The position numbers were made by a program, and so were the translations under genes. This document shows, one piece after another, positions 1 through 8,625 of a DNA stretch of 64,000 nt. Location of the stretch: assembly GCF_009830285.1 (NCBI RefSeq), contig NZ_WUQX01000001.1, forward strand, positions 1,860,501-1,924,500, read 5' to 3'. Under the pieces are notes generated by a model. That model was not told the origin of the DNA, ran no database searches, and was given only the letters and a program-made list of their open reading frames with translations. The stretch is from Sporofaciens musculi. Lineage in GTDB: Bacteria > Bacillota > Clostridia > Lachnospirales > Lachnospiraceae. The number at the start of each line of letters is the position of its first letter. Position 1 is the stretch's first letter.

Positions 1-3000
1 TTTGTATCAAGGAGTGTGCTTGGAGGCATGCGGTTTGCCTATGAGGATAGAGGAGAGATGGCGACAGAGAGCCTTTTTACCTATGCAAAGCAGCAGTATG
101 ATGTAGGGGGACAGCCTGACAGTCAGAAAGCTTCTGTACAGGGAGAAAATCCGGCAGAAGAAATGATTTACTGTATAAGGAGCACCAAAGCTGGAGGCTG
201 GTTTGACCTTGATGAGATACAGATGCATTTGACTCCAGAGGACGTGGAATTTCCGCCTTCGTCTATGGAAGTGTCTATGGACTGTAAGGTGCTGCCCTAT
301 TACCAGACCAAACAACGGATTCTGGAATTAAAGGGCGTAATTGAGGTGGAAGGAATTCCTTTGCGCCGCATTTATACGATAAACGGAACTTTACCGAAGA
401 AATATCGGGTGGAAGTCTGTGAGGGGGAGGAAATACGTGACATTGAGGGCAGGGTGCGGCCTTGCCGTATATTGCGCGTACCTCTGACTTGGGCTGCCAA
501 GGGTAAGTTTGGCGTGGAATGTCTGGGGCAGGAGGCTGCTGGTATACTGGATACCTTAGACCTTGAACGGGTAGAAATGGCAGAGTGCTATCGCGCTGCC
601 AATGCCCCTGGCGAGGAAGGAAGCGGTCTTGCGGTTGTTGATGGGGAAATATTTCTGTTCCGGCAGAATCTAAGCATGGAGGCCCAAAAGCCGCTTAAGG
701 GACGCAAGATCAACGGCGCCAGGAACAGTGCGTATCTGTCAGGGCAGCGGCAGGAGTTTCTAAGGCTTCTTAAGGATGCGTCCAGGGTGAATTCCAGAGG
801 ATATTTTCTGACCTGTGACGTACCAGAAGAGGCAGTAAAAGAGGGATTTTTAGAGCTTTTGTTTTTGCTGTACGCACAGGGAGAGGCTGACAGCCTTGTG
901 GTGGATTATGAGGACAGCCAGAGGCACTCCCATCGTCCGGTGGTGATGACAGAGGAAACCTATGACACGCCGGTGTATCGTTCGGGCCATACAGGGATTT
1001 CCCTTGAGATGGACGAGCCGGAGACATTTTTATCCCAACCCTTTCAGATGCTTCTAAGCAGGGTAGAGTCAGCGAAAGAGAGGCAGAACGTCTCGTATCC
1101 TATGCATTACGGCATACCCTTGGAGGAAGGAAGGGGATTTACGCCAAGTGGGTTAAGCCTTCCGGTGGTGCCTCTGACAGAAGGAGAGAGGGCGAGGTTT
1201 ACGCAGATTCTTCCCTTGTATCGGTGTTTTACTGATGATGAGGACCCCTATGGAGGGATTCTGGATTATGAGAGTTTAAAAATCCGGTTTGCATTGCTGG
1301 ATGTAACGGGAAATGAAACCGGAGAGGGGCTTTCGATGGACGTGGAATTAGGCTATACAGACCCCTTGGAGTCTCCGAGCGTTTATCCCAAGACCTGGTT
1401 TGGCTACAGCCTCCGTGACAGTGGAGGGAATTTGGAGGTTCAGGTGACGGTTGCCTGTAAGAATCTGGAAGATGGTCTGGATGAGGAGGAGATTTTGCTT
1501 GCCAGGCAGGCCTACTTTCAACTTCTGCAAAGGGATGCAGAGCTTTGGCTTACGGTGATGGGAAATCGTCAGAAGCAGGAAAAGAAGGATTTGTTGGATT
1601 ATTTGGATGAGCTGCGTAAGGGATATCTGCCAAAGCGCCAAGTTACGTTTTGCCAGTCTGTCCCCCGTCCTTTGGATGAGGCGGTTTACGTTGACGTGTG
1701 CCTTGTGATTGAGAGGGACGCCTCCTATTTATCCTCCCTGCTTCCCTCAGAGAGGGTAAGGCAGGCGGTATCCGTGGCAAAAGCGGAGGTTCCTCCAATG
1801 GAGGATGGGATTTTGGATACGCAGATTGCCAGATTGGGAAGTACGGGAGAGCTGTATCATCTTCATTTTCCAGAATGGGAAATTGAAGAAGGGGCCGTTG
1901 CTTATTCCTTAGCGCCTCTGAGCAAAAATCTGATATCCTTGTCAGAGCTTCAGGTGTACACCCTGTCGGGGGAGGAGGCGTCTGTCAGCTACTCGGATGT
2001 AGATTTGGAAGAATGGGCGGACGTATTTTTTCAGGATTTTGAGAGGGTCATTGGGCCTGACTCAATGCTTGAGCTTAAGCAGGAGGAATTGGAGGAGCTG
2101 CTTGAGATGAAGGAGGAATTTGCCGAAAGGCTTGGCGCTCAGGCGGTTGCTGTGGAGAGGGATGTACAGGAGGAACGAAGGAGAGAGGCGGCGGTAGATT
2201 TTTTTACTGAGCAGTTGAAGCAGAATTTATATCTGGCGAGGCAGACGGATGTAGTGGCAGTATACAGGACTACGACAGTTCTTAAGAAGAATCAGGCGTA
2301 TCTGGGCGTGCCAGGAGAGCTGCAAGGCTTAAGGGAGCCTGGGGCAAAGGGCAAGCAGACAAAGGGCATGGAGGATAAAACCAACGATGTAAGCCTGGCT
2401 CTGGGAAAGATTCGGGAGGATGGGCTTCTGGCTCTTTCCCTTCGGTGCGGCAGGAGGGAACGTCACAGGAGGGTGACTGGGAAGGTAGGGCTTCAGATTA
2501 CGGATTTGGAATGGCAGGACGGGCAGGGAGGACTTCCAAGGTACTATTCTTATCTGTTTCCACAGACGAAGCAGCTTCGGGTAAATGTGCCCCTTCCAGC
2601 CCGTTATTTTCCGTCCCTTCCAGTTCTTATGGGGCATGAAGCCCTTTCTTCAACGGAGCTTCTTGAGTGGGATTATCGCTTCTGTTTTTCACACAGGACG
2701 GCTGCTCAGGATGGGGTGAATATTGAGGTTCGGTTTGACAAAACCAAAAAAATTCGGATGGGCTATACGCTTCCAGAAGCATTGGGGCAATACATGTTTT
2801 TGCGGGAGGATATCTTAAATGCAAGGGAGGGCGCGGCTAGGGGTATGCTTTCTGCCAGCCGAGAGATACTGAATTCCTGGGGAGTAGACGAAGGAAAGCA
2901 GGCGGCCTATAATGGTGAGGATGGTTTTGGATTTGTTCTGTCGGTGGACCCGCAAAAGGAGGAGTTGATTCTGGAGGGCGCAGACGCAGGAGTTGAAATG

Positions 3001-3612
3001 CAGTTGGTTAGCGGAGAATGGACAGCGCTTAAAGGAGAGGGGAATCGATATGAGATTCCCGAAGACGCTAAAAGAGAGCCCTATCTGTATCGTTTTACTT
3101 TACAGGGGCTTCCTCTTGGGCCGGTACGGCAGGTGAATACGACGGTCTGGGTGGCGAGGAATCAGACCATTCCCAATATTGCGCCTGAGTTTGTGCTTAC
3201 CACGAAGCCAGTCCGGTTTCCGTCGGCGTTAAAGCCCTTTATCCTGCGGGAACAAAGCGTTGAAATGGGTGGCTTCGATGAGGCTTATTTTACACAGAGC
3301 ATCAGAAAGCTGTGTCAGGACTTTGGAAGCGCGGCATTGGAGATAAGCTTTGGCAGGAGGCTTGCCGAAGCCTTGGATATGTATCTTTGGCTGCCGGTTC
3401 TCTATCTGCCGGATATTTCTAAGGATACATGGGATAAAAGCCTTCGGGAGGGGTATGAGGAGATTGAGAAATGGATGAAAGAAAATATCAGTGAAAAGGT
3501 ATTGGAGGATGGGGTAGTCAGAGTCCATCTTAGCCTGTCTGACGTCAGTGACAAAACGTATTGTAAGGCAGATTTAAAAGAATTAATTTTTAGGATTCAA
3601 AAAAACTGTTGA
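1..3612 (+). CDS. Large Lachnospiraceae protein (DUF5717-like), 5' end outside window
   Basis: The reading frame is open from the first base to the TGA at 3610-3612, so the gene probably begins upstream. The first possible internal start is the GTG at 16, which has no good ribosome binding site. About 1,200 residues are visible. They are acidic, rich in beta-strand-like sequence, and have no signal peptide, membrane segment or nucleotide-binding motif that I can see. Size and style match the giant uncharacterised DUF5717-type proteins of Lachnospiraceae; this assignment is from memory of the family and is moderate. A Glu/Lys-rich stretch at about residues 685-725 of the visible part could form a coiled coil. 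The frame is intact, including a T7 run at 2199-2205. No function is proposed. Confidence 0.72.
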   Translation, partial: FVSRSVLGGMRFAYEDRGEMATESLFTYAKQQYDVGGQPDSQKASVQGENPAEEMIYCIRSTKAGGWFDLDEIQMHLTPEDVEFPPSSMEVSMDCKVLPYYQTKQRILELKGVIEVEGIPLRRIYTINGTLPKKYRVEVCEGEEIRDIEGRVRPCRILRVPLTWAAKGKFGVECLGQEAAGILDTLDLERVEMAECYRAANAPGEEGSGLAVVDGEIFLFRQNLSMEAQKPLKGRKINGARNSAYLSGQRQEFLRLLKDASRVNSRGYFLTCDVPEEAVKEGFLELLFLLYAQGEADSLVVDYEDSQRHSHRPVVMTEETYDTPVYRSGHTGISLEMDEPETFLSQPFQMLLSRVESAKERQNVSYPMHYGIPLEEGRGFTPSGLSLPVVPLTEGERARFTQILPLYRCFTDDEDPYGGILDYESLKIRFALLDVTGNETGEGLSMDVELGYTDPLESPSVYPKTWFGYSLRDSGGNLEVQVTVACKNLEDGLDEEEILLARQAYFQLLQRDAELWLTVMGNRQKQEKKDLLDYLDELRKGYLPKRQVTFCQSVPRPLDEAVYVDVCLVIERDASYLSSLLPSERVRQAVSVAKAEVPPMEDGILDTQIARLGSTGELYHLHFPEWEIEEGAVAYSLAPLSKNLISLSELQVYTLSGEEASVSYSDVDLEEWADVFFQDFERVIGPDSMLELKQEELEELLEMKEEFAERLGAQAVAVERDVQEERRREAAVDFFTEQLKQNLYLARQTDVVAVYRTTTVLKKNQAYLGVPGELQGLREPGAKGKQTKGMEDKTNDVSLALGKIREDGLLALSLRCGRRERHRRVTGKVGLQITDLEWQDGQGGLPRYYSYLFPQTKQLRVNVPLPARYFPSLPVLMGHEALSSTELLEWDYRFCFSHRTAAQDGVNIEVRFDKTKKIRMGYTLPEALGQYMFLREDILNAREGAARGMLSASREILNSWGVDEGKQAAYNGEDGFGFVLSVDPQKEELILEGADAGVEMQLVSGEWTALKGEGNRYEIPEDAKREPYLYRFTLQGLPLGPVRQVNTTVWVARNQTIPNIAPEFVLTTKPVRFPSALKPFILREQSVEMGGFDEAYFTQSIRKLCQDFGSAALEISFGRRLAEALDMYLWLPVLYLPDISKDTWDKSLREGYEEIEKWMKENISEKVLEDGVVRVHLSLSDVSDKTYCKADLKELIFRIQKNC

Positions 3613-3638
3613 TAATCTGGCTATAGTAGTAGTACAAT
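3609..3638 (+). promoter_or_regulatory. Sigma-A-type promoter for the RidA gene
   Basis: TTGATA at 3609-3614 and TACAAT at 3633-3638 are separated by 18 bp. The next start codon (3715) lies about 70 bp downstream. The -35 box overlaps the stop codon of the preceding gene. Confidence 0.5.
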
Positions 3639-3714
3639 GCTAATTGACGGTAATATCAAAAGGATATGTGTATGATACAGAACAATATAGGGAAAAGTAA
3701 AGGAGAGATGATTT

Positions 3715-4092
3715 ATGAAAGTAGTAGCAACAAAGAAAGCGCCGGAAGCATTGGGACCGTATTCACAGGGGTATGTGCACAACGGAATCTTCTATTCCGC
3801 AGGCCAGGTTCCGATTAATCCGGAGACAGGCGAAGTAGAGGCGGACACCATTGAGGGACAGACAGAGCAGGTATGCAAGAATTTAGGGGCAGTCTTAGCA
3901 GAGGCAGGAACAACCTTTGATAAGGTGCTTAAGACCACCTGCTTCCTGGCAGATATGGGAGATTTTGCGGCATTTAACGAGGTGTACGCAAAGTATTTTA
4001 CATCCAAGCCGGCGAGAAGCTGCGTAGCGGTAAAGACTCTGCCGAAGAATGTAAAATGTGAAGTGGAGCTGATTGCAGTTGTGGGCGAATAA
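3715..4092 (+). CDS. ridA: RidA family protein (enamine/imine deaminase)
   Basis: The 125-residue product has the usual length and sequence of the RidA/YjgF/UK114 family. These trimeric cytosolic enzymes hydrolyse reactive enamine/imine intermediates made by PLP enzymes, releasing ammonia and a keto acid. Family hallmarks include the N-terminal APEALGPYSQG segment, the SAGQVPINPETGE stretch and the C-terminal PARSCVAVKTLPK with the substrate-binding arginine. The start is the ATG at 3715, preceded by AAGGAGAG. It is followed after 51 bp by the mrp-like gene in the same direction. The pairing with mrp is probably co-transcription only. Confidence 0.93.
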   Translation: MKVVATKKAPEALGPYSQGYVHNGIFYSAGQVPINPETGEVEADTIEGQTEQVCKNLGAVLAEAGTTFDKVLKTTCFLADMGDFAAFNEVYAKYFTSKPARSCVAVKTLPKNVKCEVELIAVVGE

Positions 4093-4143
4093 GCAAAGAA
4101 ACTGACTGCGGTTTTGAGTGAATAAGAAAAGAGGTAATGAATT

Positions 4144-4977
4144 ATGGCAGAAGAACAGCAGAATGGCTGCACGTCGTCTGACTGCGCCGGATGCGCCCAT
4201 GCAGGGTCATGCAGCAGCAAGCCCCAGGACTTGAGAGAGCCGGCGAATCCATTTTCCAAGATAAAGAAGGTAATCGCTGTTGTCAGTGGTAAGGGCGGTG
4301 TTGGCAAGTCCTTAGTGACTGCAAGCCTGGCAAGAATGATGCGCGAGCAGGGATTTCAGGTAGGGATTCTGGATGCCGACGTGACGGGGCCTTCCATTCC
4401 GAAGATGTACGGAATCCACGAGAAGGCAAAAGGAGACGAGGCGGGAATCTTTCCCTGTGAGGCCAAGGACGGTACCAGGGTTATGTCGGTGAACCTGCTT
4501 CTTGAGAATGAGTCGGATCCTGTCATCTGGAGAGGGCCTGTGATTGCAGGCGTTGTGACCCAGTTCTGGACGGACGTTATGTGGGGAGAGCTTGACTATC
4601 TGTTCGTGGACATGCCGCCGGGAACCGGCGACGTGCCACTGACGGTGTTCCAGTCTCTTCCGGTGGACGGCGTGGTAATCGTGACGTCTCCACAGGATTT
4701 GGTGCAGATGATTGTGAAGAAGGCTTTCAATATGGCGAAGGCTATGAATATTCCGGTACTTGGGATTGTGGAGAATTATAGCTATCTGGTGTGTCCGGAC
4801 TGCGGGAAGCAGATTTCCGTGTTCGGGGTTAGTCATGTAGAGCAGGCGGCAGAAGAACTTGGAATTCCGGTGCTTGGGAAGATGCCGATAGATGCAAGAC
4901 TTGCTGAGGCGGTGGAGAATGAGAAGTTCCATGAGATCAGCAACGAGTATCTTAAGGCGGCTGTGAATCAGATATAG
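4144..4977 (+). CDS. Mrp/NBP35 family Fe-S cluster carrier ATPase
   Basis: This 277-residue P-loop protein has the deviant Walker A GKGGVGKS at residues 49-56. The N-terminus carries cysteines C9, C14, C17 and C23; the C-x2-C-x5-C spacing resembles the N-terminal ferredoxin-like motif of eukaryotic Nbp35. A CPDC motif near residue 220 is the bridging cluster site of the family. Mrp/Nbp35 proteins dimerise, bind a transferable [4Fe-4S] cluster and pass it to apoproteins in the cytosol. The start is the ATG at 4144 behind AGAGGT. A terminator follows at once. Confidence 0.9.
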   Translation: MAEEQQNGCTSSDCAGCAHAGSCSSKPQDLREPANPFSKIKKVIAVVSGKGGVGKSLVTASLARMMREQGFQVGILDADVTGPSIPKMYGIHEKAKGDEAGIFPCEAKDGTRVMSVNLLLENESDPVIWRGPVIAGVVTQFWTDVMWGELDYLFVDMPPGTGDVPLTVFQSLPVDGVVIVTSPQDLVQMIVKKAFNMAKAMNIPVLGIVENYSYLVCPDCGKQISVFGVSHVEQAAEELGIPVLGKMPIDARLAEAVENEKFHEISNEYLKAAVNQI

Positions 4978-4989
4978 ACGAAGGAATTG

Positions 4990-5029
4990 TGGCGCAGGCG
5001 GCAGGGAAGGGCTGTCTGCGTCATTTTTT
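4990..5029 (+). terminator. Rho-independent terminator after the Mrp gene
   Basis: The arm at 4990-4999 pairs with 5014-5023 (10 bp including two G-U pairs). It is followed by T6 at 5024-5029, only 12 bp after the stop codon. Confidence 0.75.
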
Positions 5030-5061
5030 GAGTTCATAGGGAAAATGTGAGGGATAAGGAT

Positions 5062-5148
5062 AAAAGTCCTTAGGAAAATGTGGGAGATATAGATAAAAGT
5101 CCTTAGGAAAATGTGGGAGATATAGATAAAAGTCCTTAGGAAAATGTG
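5062..5148 (+). repeat. 33-bp tandem repeat, about 2.6 copies
   Basis: Two identical 33-bp units at 5062-5094 and 5095-5127 are followed by 21 bp of a third. A diverged partial unit at 5039-5061 precedes them. Each unit contains TCCTTAGGA, a small interrupted palindrome. The array sits between the mrp terminator and the promoter of the next gene. Confidence 0.9.
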
Positions 5149-5156
5149 TATATAGC

Positions 5157-5185
5157 TTGAAAAAATGCAGATAATAATCTATAAT
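5157..5185 (+). promoter_or_regulatory. Sigma-A-type promoter for the AAA/DUF4143 ATPase
   Basis: TTGAAA at 5157-5162 and TATAAT at 5180-5185 are separated by 17 bp. The start codon lies 32 bp downstream. The tandem repeat ends 8 bp upstream, so copy number could affect promoter context. Confidence 0.65.
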
Positions 5186-5217
5186 TATTAGAGAAAAATA
5201 TTCTTGGGGGACAGGAT

Positions 5218-6513
5218 ATGTATCGCAGATTGATTGAACATTTAAAAAGCTGGAAAGAAAGTCAAAATCGTAAGCCCATGATTCTGCGAGGCGCCAGACA
5301 GGTGGGAAAAACATGGCTTATGAAGGAATTTGGCCGTACCTGTTATAAAAAGTGCGCGTATATTTCTATGGATGAAAATGAAGTTATGGAGGAAGTATTC
5401 AGGGATGCATTTGACATTTCAAGAATTATCACGGCCCTTGAGATTGCCGTGGGCTTTCAGATTGAGCCAGGTAATACATTGATTATATTTGACGAGGTAC
5501 AGGAAATACCAAGAGCGTTAAAGGCATTGAAGTATTTTTGTGAGAATGCGCCAGAATACCATGTGATTGCCGCAGGTTCACTTTTGGGTGTGGCATTGCA
5601 CGAGGGGACTTCATTCCCTGTGGGAAAGGTTGAATTCTGCGACTTATATCCTATGGATTTTTGGGAGTTTTTAAAGGCGTGCGGCGAGGATGGTCTGGCA
5701 GATTTACTAACTGCAAGAGATTACGGATTAATCTCTGATTTTAAAAATAAATATATGGACTATTTGAAGTACTATTACTATGTGGGAGGAATGCCGGAGG
5801 TAGTGTCCGTTTTTTCAGAGGAAAGGGATATGAAGCAGGTTCGTGTCATTCAGAAGCGTTTGCTTGCTGCCTATGAGAATGATTTTTCAAAACATGCACC
5901 GAAGGAGGTTGTCACACGGATACGGATGCTATGGAATTCCGTTCCGACACAGCTTGCCAAGGAGAATAAGAAGTTTATATACGGACTGATACGGGATGGG
6001 GCGAGAGCCAGGGAATATGAGGTGGCGATTACCTGGTTGATTGACTGCGGGCTGGTATATAAAATAAACCGTGTAAGTAAACCAGGTTTTCCCCTTCGTG
6101 CTTATCAAGATTTTAAGGCGTTTAAACTGTTTGTTTTAGATATCGGTCTTTTGGGGGCAATGTCGGGGCTGAATGCAAAGATTATATTAGAGAAGAGTCG
6201 TTTGTTTGAAGAATTTAAGGGTGCGTTGACAGAGCAGTATGTGATGCAGCAGTTGGTTGTTAATCCCGAAAATGATCTGTTTTACTGGTCTTCTGAGAAC
6301 GGAACAGCGGAGATTGATTTCCTTTTGCAGAATGAGGAGGGAATCATACCAGTGGAAGTGAAGGCGCAGGAAAATCTGCAGGCGAAAAGCTTGAAACTGT
6401 TCTGTGAAAAATATCATCCTAATCTGGCGGTGCGGACATCTATGTCCGATTATAGAGAGCAGGACTGGATGGTAAATATTCCGCTGTATCTTGTTGGAAG
6501 GGATTTCTTATGA
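5218..6513 (+). CDS. ATP-binding protein, AAA_14/DUF4143 family
   Basis: The 431-residue protein has Walker A GARQVGKT (residues 25-32) and Walker B LIIFDE (88-93), followed by the DUF4143 C-terminal region. The stretch ending AEIDFLL...IPVEVKAQ near the C-terminus looks like a nuclease-fold (PD-D/E-x-K-like) core, as is usual for this family. Function is not established for the family; defence or mobile-element-linked roles have been suggested. The start ATG has the GGGGGACAGG segment upstream. The downstream response regulator begins 20 bp after the stop, so the three genes may be co-transcribed. Confidence 0.88.
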   Translation: MYRRLIEHLKSWKESQNRKPMILRGARQVGKTWLMKEFGRTCYKKCAYISMDENEVMEEVFRDAFDISRIITALEIAVGFQIEPGNTLIIFDEVQEIPRALKALKYFCENAPEYHVIAAGSLLGVALHEGTSFPVGKVEFCDLYPMDFWEFLKACGEDGLADLLTARDYGLISDFKNKYMDYLKYYYYVGGMPEVVSVFSEERDMKQVRVIQKRLLAAYENDFSKHAPKEVVTRIRMLWNSVPTQLAKENKKFIYGLIRDGARAREYEVAITWLIDCGLVYKINRVSKPGFPLRAYQDFKAFKLFVLDIGLLGAMSGLNAKIILEKSRLFEEFKGALTEQYVMQQLVVNPENDLFYWSSENGTAEIDFLLQNEEGIIPVEVKAQENLQAKSLKLFCEKYHPNLAVRTSMSDYREQDWMVNIPLYLVGRDFL

Positions 6514-6533
6514 TAAGGAGAGGACTGCTTGCG

Positions 6534-7208
6534 ATGTATAAGATATTGATTGTAGAGGATGATAGGGTAATCGCCCAGGCTCTTGCCTCCCATCTGGGCA
6601 AATGGAATTATGAGACAAAATGCGTTGATGATTTTAAGAATATAGTGGATGAGTTCCGCAGGTATGACCCCCAGTTGGTTCTCCTTGATATCATGCTTCC
6701 GTTTTTTAACGGGTTCCACTGGTGCCAGGAGATTCGGAAAGTGTCGGAGGTGCCGATTATCTTTCTGTCTTCCGCAAACGACAACATGAACATCGTCATG
6801 GCCATGAACATGGGCGGTGATGAGTTCATCGAGAAGCCTTTTGATTTGAATGTGGTGACGGCAAAGGTGCAGGCAATCTTAAGGCGGTCTTACTCTTTTC
6901 AGGGTACGGTCAATGTGATGGAATACCATGGGGCAATCCTGAACTTAAATGATGCGACGCTGGTAAATAAGGAGCAGAAGACTGAGCTTACGAAGAATGA
7001 ATTCCGTATCCTTCAGATGCTTTTGGAGAATGTGGGAAGGATTGTATCCAGAGACAGTATTATCACCAGGCTGTGGGAGAACGATGAGTTTATTGACGAT
7101 AATACGCTGACGGTAAATGTCGCAAGGCTTCGGAAGAAATTAGAGCAGATTGGACTTACGCAGATGATACGGACGAAAAAAGGGATTGGGTATATGGTGG
7201 AGCAATGA
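6534..7208 (+). CDS. OmpR/PhoB-type response regulator (BceR/GraR-like)
   Basis: The receiver domain (residues 1-118) has the acidic pocket EDD at 8-10, phosphoacceptor D52 in LLDIMLP, and the conserved lysine in FIEKPFD. A winged-helix DNA-binding domain follows. I chose the ATG at 6534 rather than 6510: it gives MYKILIVEDD, the standard family N-terminus, and has AAGGAGAGG 10 bp upstream. The frame overlaps the histidine kinase start by 4 bp (ATGA), typical of translational coupling. The relatives sense cell-wall antibiotics together with a BceAB transporter, which is absent here. Confidence 0.92.
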   Translation: MYKILIVEDDRVIAQALASHLGKWNYETKCVDDFKNIVDEFRRYDPQLVLLDIMLPFFNGFHWCQEIRKVSEVPIIFLSSANDNMNIVMAMNMGGDEFIEKPFDLNVVTAKVQAILRRSYSFQGTVNVMEYHGAILNLNDATLVNKEQKTELTKNEFRILQMLLENVGRIVSRDSIITRLWENDEFIDDNTLTVNVARLRKKLEQIGLTQMIRTKKGIGYMVEQ

Positions 7209-8344
7209 AGACAACGAGGGCATTTTTTAGAGAACGAAAGAGAGAGCTAGGCTTATGCGCCATATTGCTGGGAACTTTTGCGGTAGTATCTTATCTGTAT
7301 GGCATCCGTATGGATGCGGTGGAGTATGCCCTTTTGTTATCAGCAGTCTGGGTGCTGCTTTTAGGCATACCGGACTATCTGCGGTTTGTGCGAAGGCATA
7401 AGGAACTGCTTGAGGCAGAGAAGGGCTTGGAGTCGGGAATTGATGGAATACCGGATGCCTGTACTCTTTTGGAGGAGGATTATCAGAGGATTATTACGAG
7501 GCTGTATGAGGCGAGGATTGAGGCAGAATCGGCAGGGAGAATCGCCAGGCAGGAGATGGTGGACTATTATGGGATGTGGGTGCACCAGATTAAGACACCC
7601 ATCGCGGCAATGTATGTTCTGCTTCAGGCTTTAGAGGAGTGCCAGCTTGAAGACGAGGGGGCGCCTCAGCATACCTTGACGGATGAAGCCCAGACGCCCG
7701 AAGGGGATAAATTACGGGGCACCCTTGGGCATCCTTTCAGGGATGAGGCCCATTGGCCCCGTGTAGGCATGGATTGCGGTGCGCCCTTTGGGTATCTAAA
7801 AGAGATGAAAATGGAATTGTTCAAGATTGAGCAGTATGTGGAGATGGTCCTTACTTACCTGAGGATGGAGGAGATGTCCTCTGACTTGTCTTTTGAAAGC
7901 TGTTCTCTGGATTCCATTATTAAGCAGGCTGTCCGCAAGTATTCCCAGATGTTTATTCTTAAGAAGATTCAGCTTGTATATACGCCGATTGAGATGAAGG
8001 TTCTGACTGATGAGAAGTGGCTGGTTTTTGTGTTAGAGCAGATATTGTCCAATGCGTTGAAATATACCTCCACAGGGAAGATATCGGTTTATACGAAAGG
8101 GCAAAATTGTCTTGTGATTGAGGATACCGGAATCGGAATCTGGCCGGAGGATTTGCCCAGGGTATTTGAGAAGGGATTTACGGGTTATAATGGGCGCAAG
8201 GATAAAAAGTCTACGGGGATTGGGCTGTATCTGTGCAAGTCGGTGATTGATAAGCTTAAGCACCAGATTTGGATTGAGTCTGAGGCGGGAAAGGGGACGA
8301 AGGTGTATCTGTCGCTTCAGAGGAATATGATGAGGCATGAGTGA
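7205..8344 (+). CDS. Intramembrane-sensing histidine kinase (BceS-like) with an unusual insert
   Basis: Two transmembrane helices (about residues 16-34 and 39-58) with almost no extracellular loop are typical of BceS/GraS kinases. The H-box WVHQIKTPIA has phosphoacceptor H127. The N-box (LEQILSNALKYT) and the glycine-rich boxes DTGIGI and STGIGL mark the ATPase domain. Between the first DHp helix and the conserved LFKIEQYVEMVLTYLR segment lies an extra stretch at about residues 146-200, much longer than the short linker normal here. Its DNA contains a strong hairpin (7714-7762). The expected BceAB transporter genes do not follow. Confidence 0.9.
   Translation: MKTTRAFFRERKRELGLCAILLGTFAVVSYLYGIRMDAVEYALLLSAVWVLLLGIPDYLRFVRRHKELLEAEKGLESGIDGIPDACTLLEEDYQRIITRLYEARIEAESAGRIARQEMVDYYGMWVHQIKTPIAAMYVLLQALEECQLEDEGAPQHTLTDEAQTPEGDKLRGTLGHPFRDEAHWPRVGMDCGAPFGYLKEMKMELFKIEQYVEMVLTYLRMEEMSSDLSFESCSLDSIIKQAVRKYSQMFILKKIQLVYTPIEMKVLTDEKWLVFVLEQILSNALKYTSTGKISVYTKGQNCLVIEDTGIGIWPEDLPRVFEKGFTGYNGRKDKKSTGIGLYLCKSVIDKLKHQIWIESEAGKGTKVYLSLQRNMMRHE
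7714..7762 (+). repeat. Imperfect 21-bp inverted repeat inside the kinase insert
   Basis: The arm at 7714-7734 (ACGGGGC...GGGCATCC) pairs imperfectly with 7741-7762 (GGATGAGGCCC...GCCCCGT) around the loop TTTCAG. It lies in frame inside the extra segment of the histidine kinase and suggests a palindromic mini-element that became coding. Confidence 0.55.
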
Positions 8345-8487
8345 TGTGTTTTCAAAGGTAATCGTTTCTAGTCACTTTTTTCGTAATTTTTTAAAAGTGG
8401 TGATGAGAGATACAACGGAAAGGCCGGAAGGGATTAAAGCTGGTGGGGTCAGATGAAGATATCGTCAGATCTCTTTTAGATTAAGTC

Positions 8488-8516
8488 TTTACACTTGTTA
8501 CATTGCTAATTATAAT
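8488..8516 (+). promoter_or_regulatory. Promoter of the restriction-modification operon
   Basis: TTTACA (8488-8493) and TATAAT (8511-8516) are 17 bp apart, about 110 bp before the endonuclease start. The flanking bases closely resemble the promoter at 27740-27768. Apart from this promoter, I see nothing else in the 281-bp gap 8345-8625. Confidence 0.7.
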
Positions 8517-8625
8517 GTATTGTAAATATTGATTAATGTAAGTATAGTAAAAGGTAGGAAAAACAGTATTATTAGAAAGTCTTTATAAAATATATAAGTC
8601 GTTGAACTGAAATATAGGTGATATC

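Noticed and set aside
3792..5314. Long minus-strand open frames opposite ridA, mrp and the ATPase gene.
   Set aside because: They lie opposite strongly supported genes and encode no recognisable domains.
8337..8456. 39-codon open frame overlapping the end of the histidine kinase gene.
   Set aside because: It has no clear ribosome binding site of its own and no recognisable motif. The overlap and short length make it a likely chance frame.
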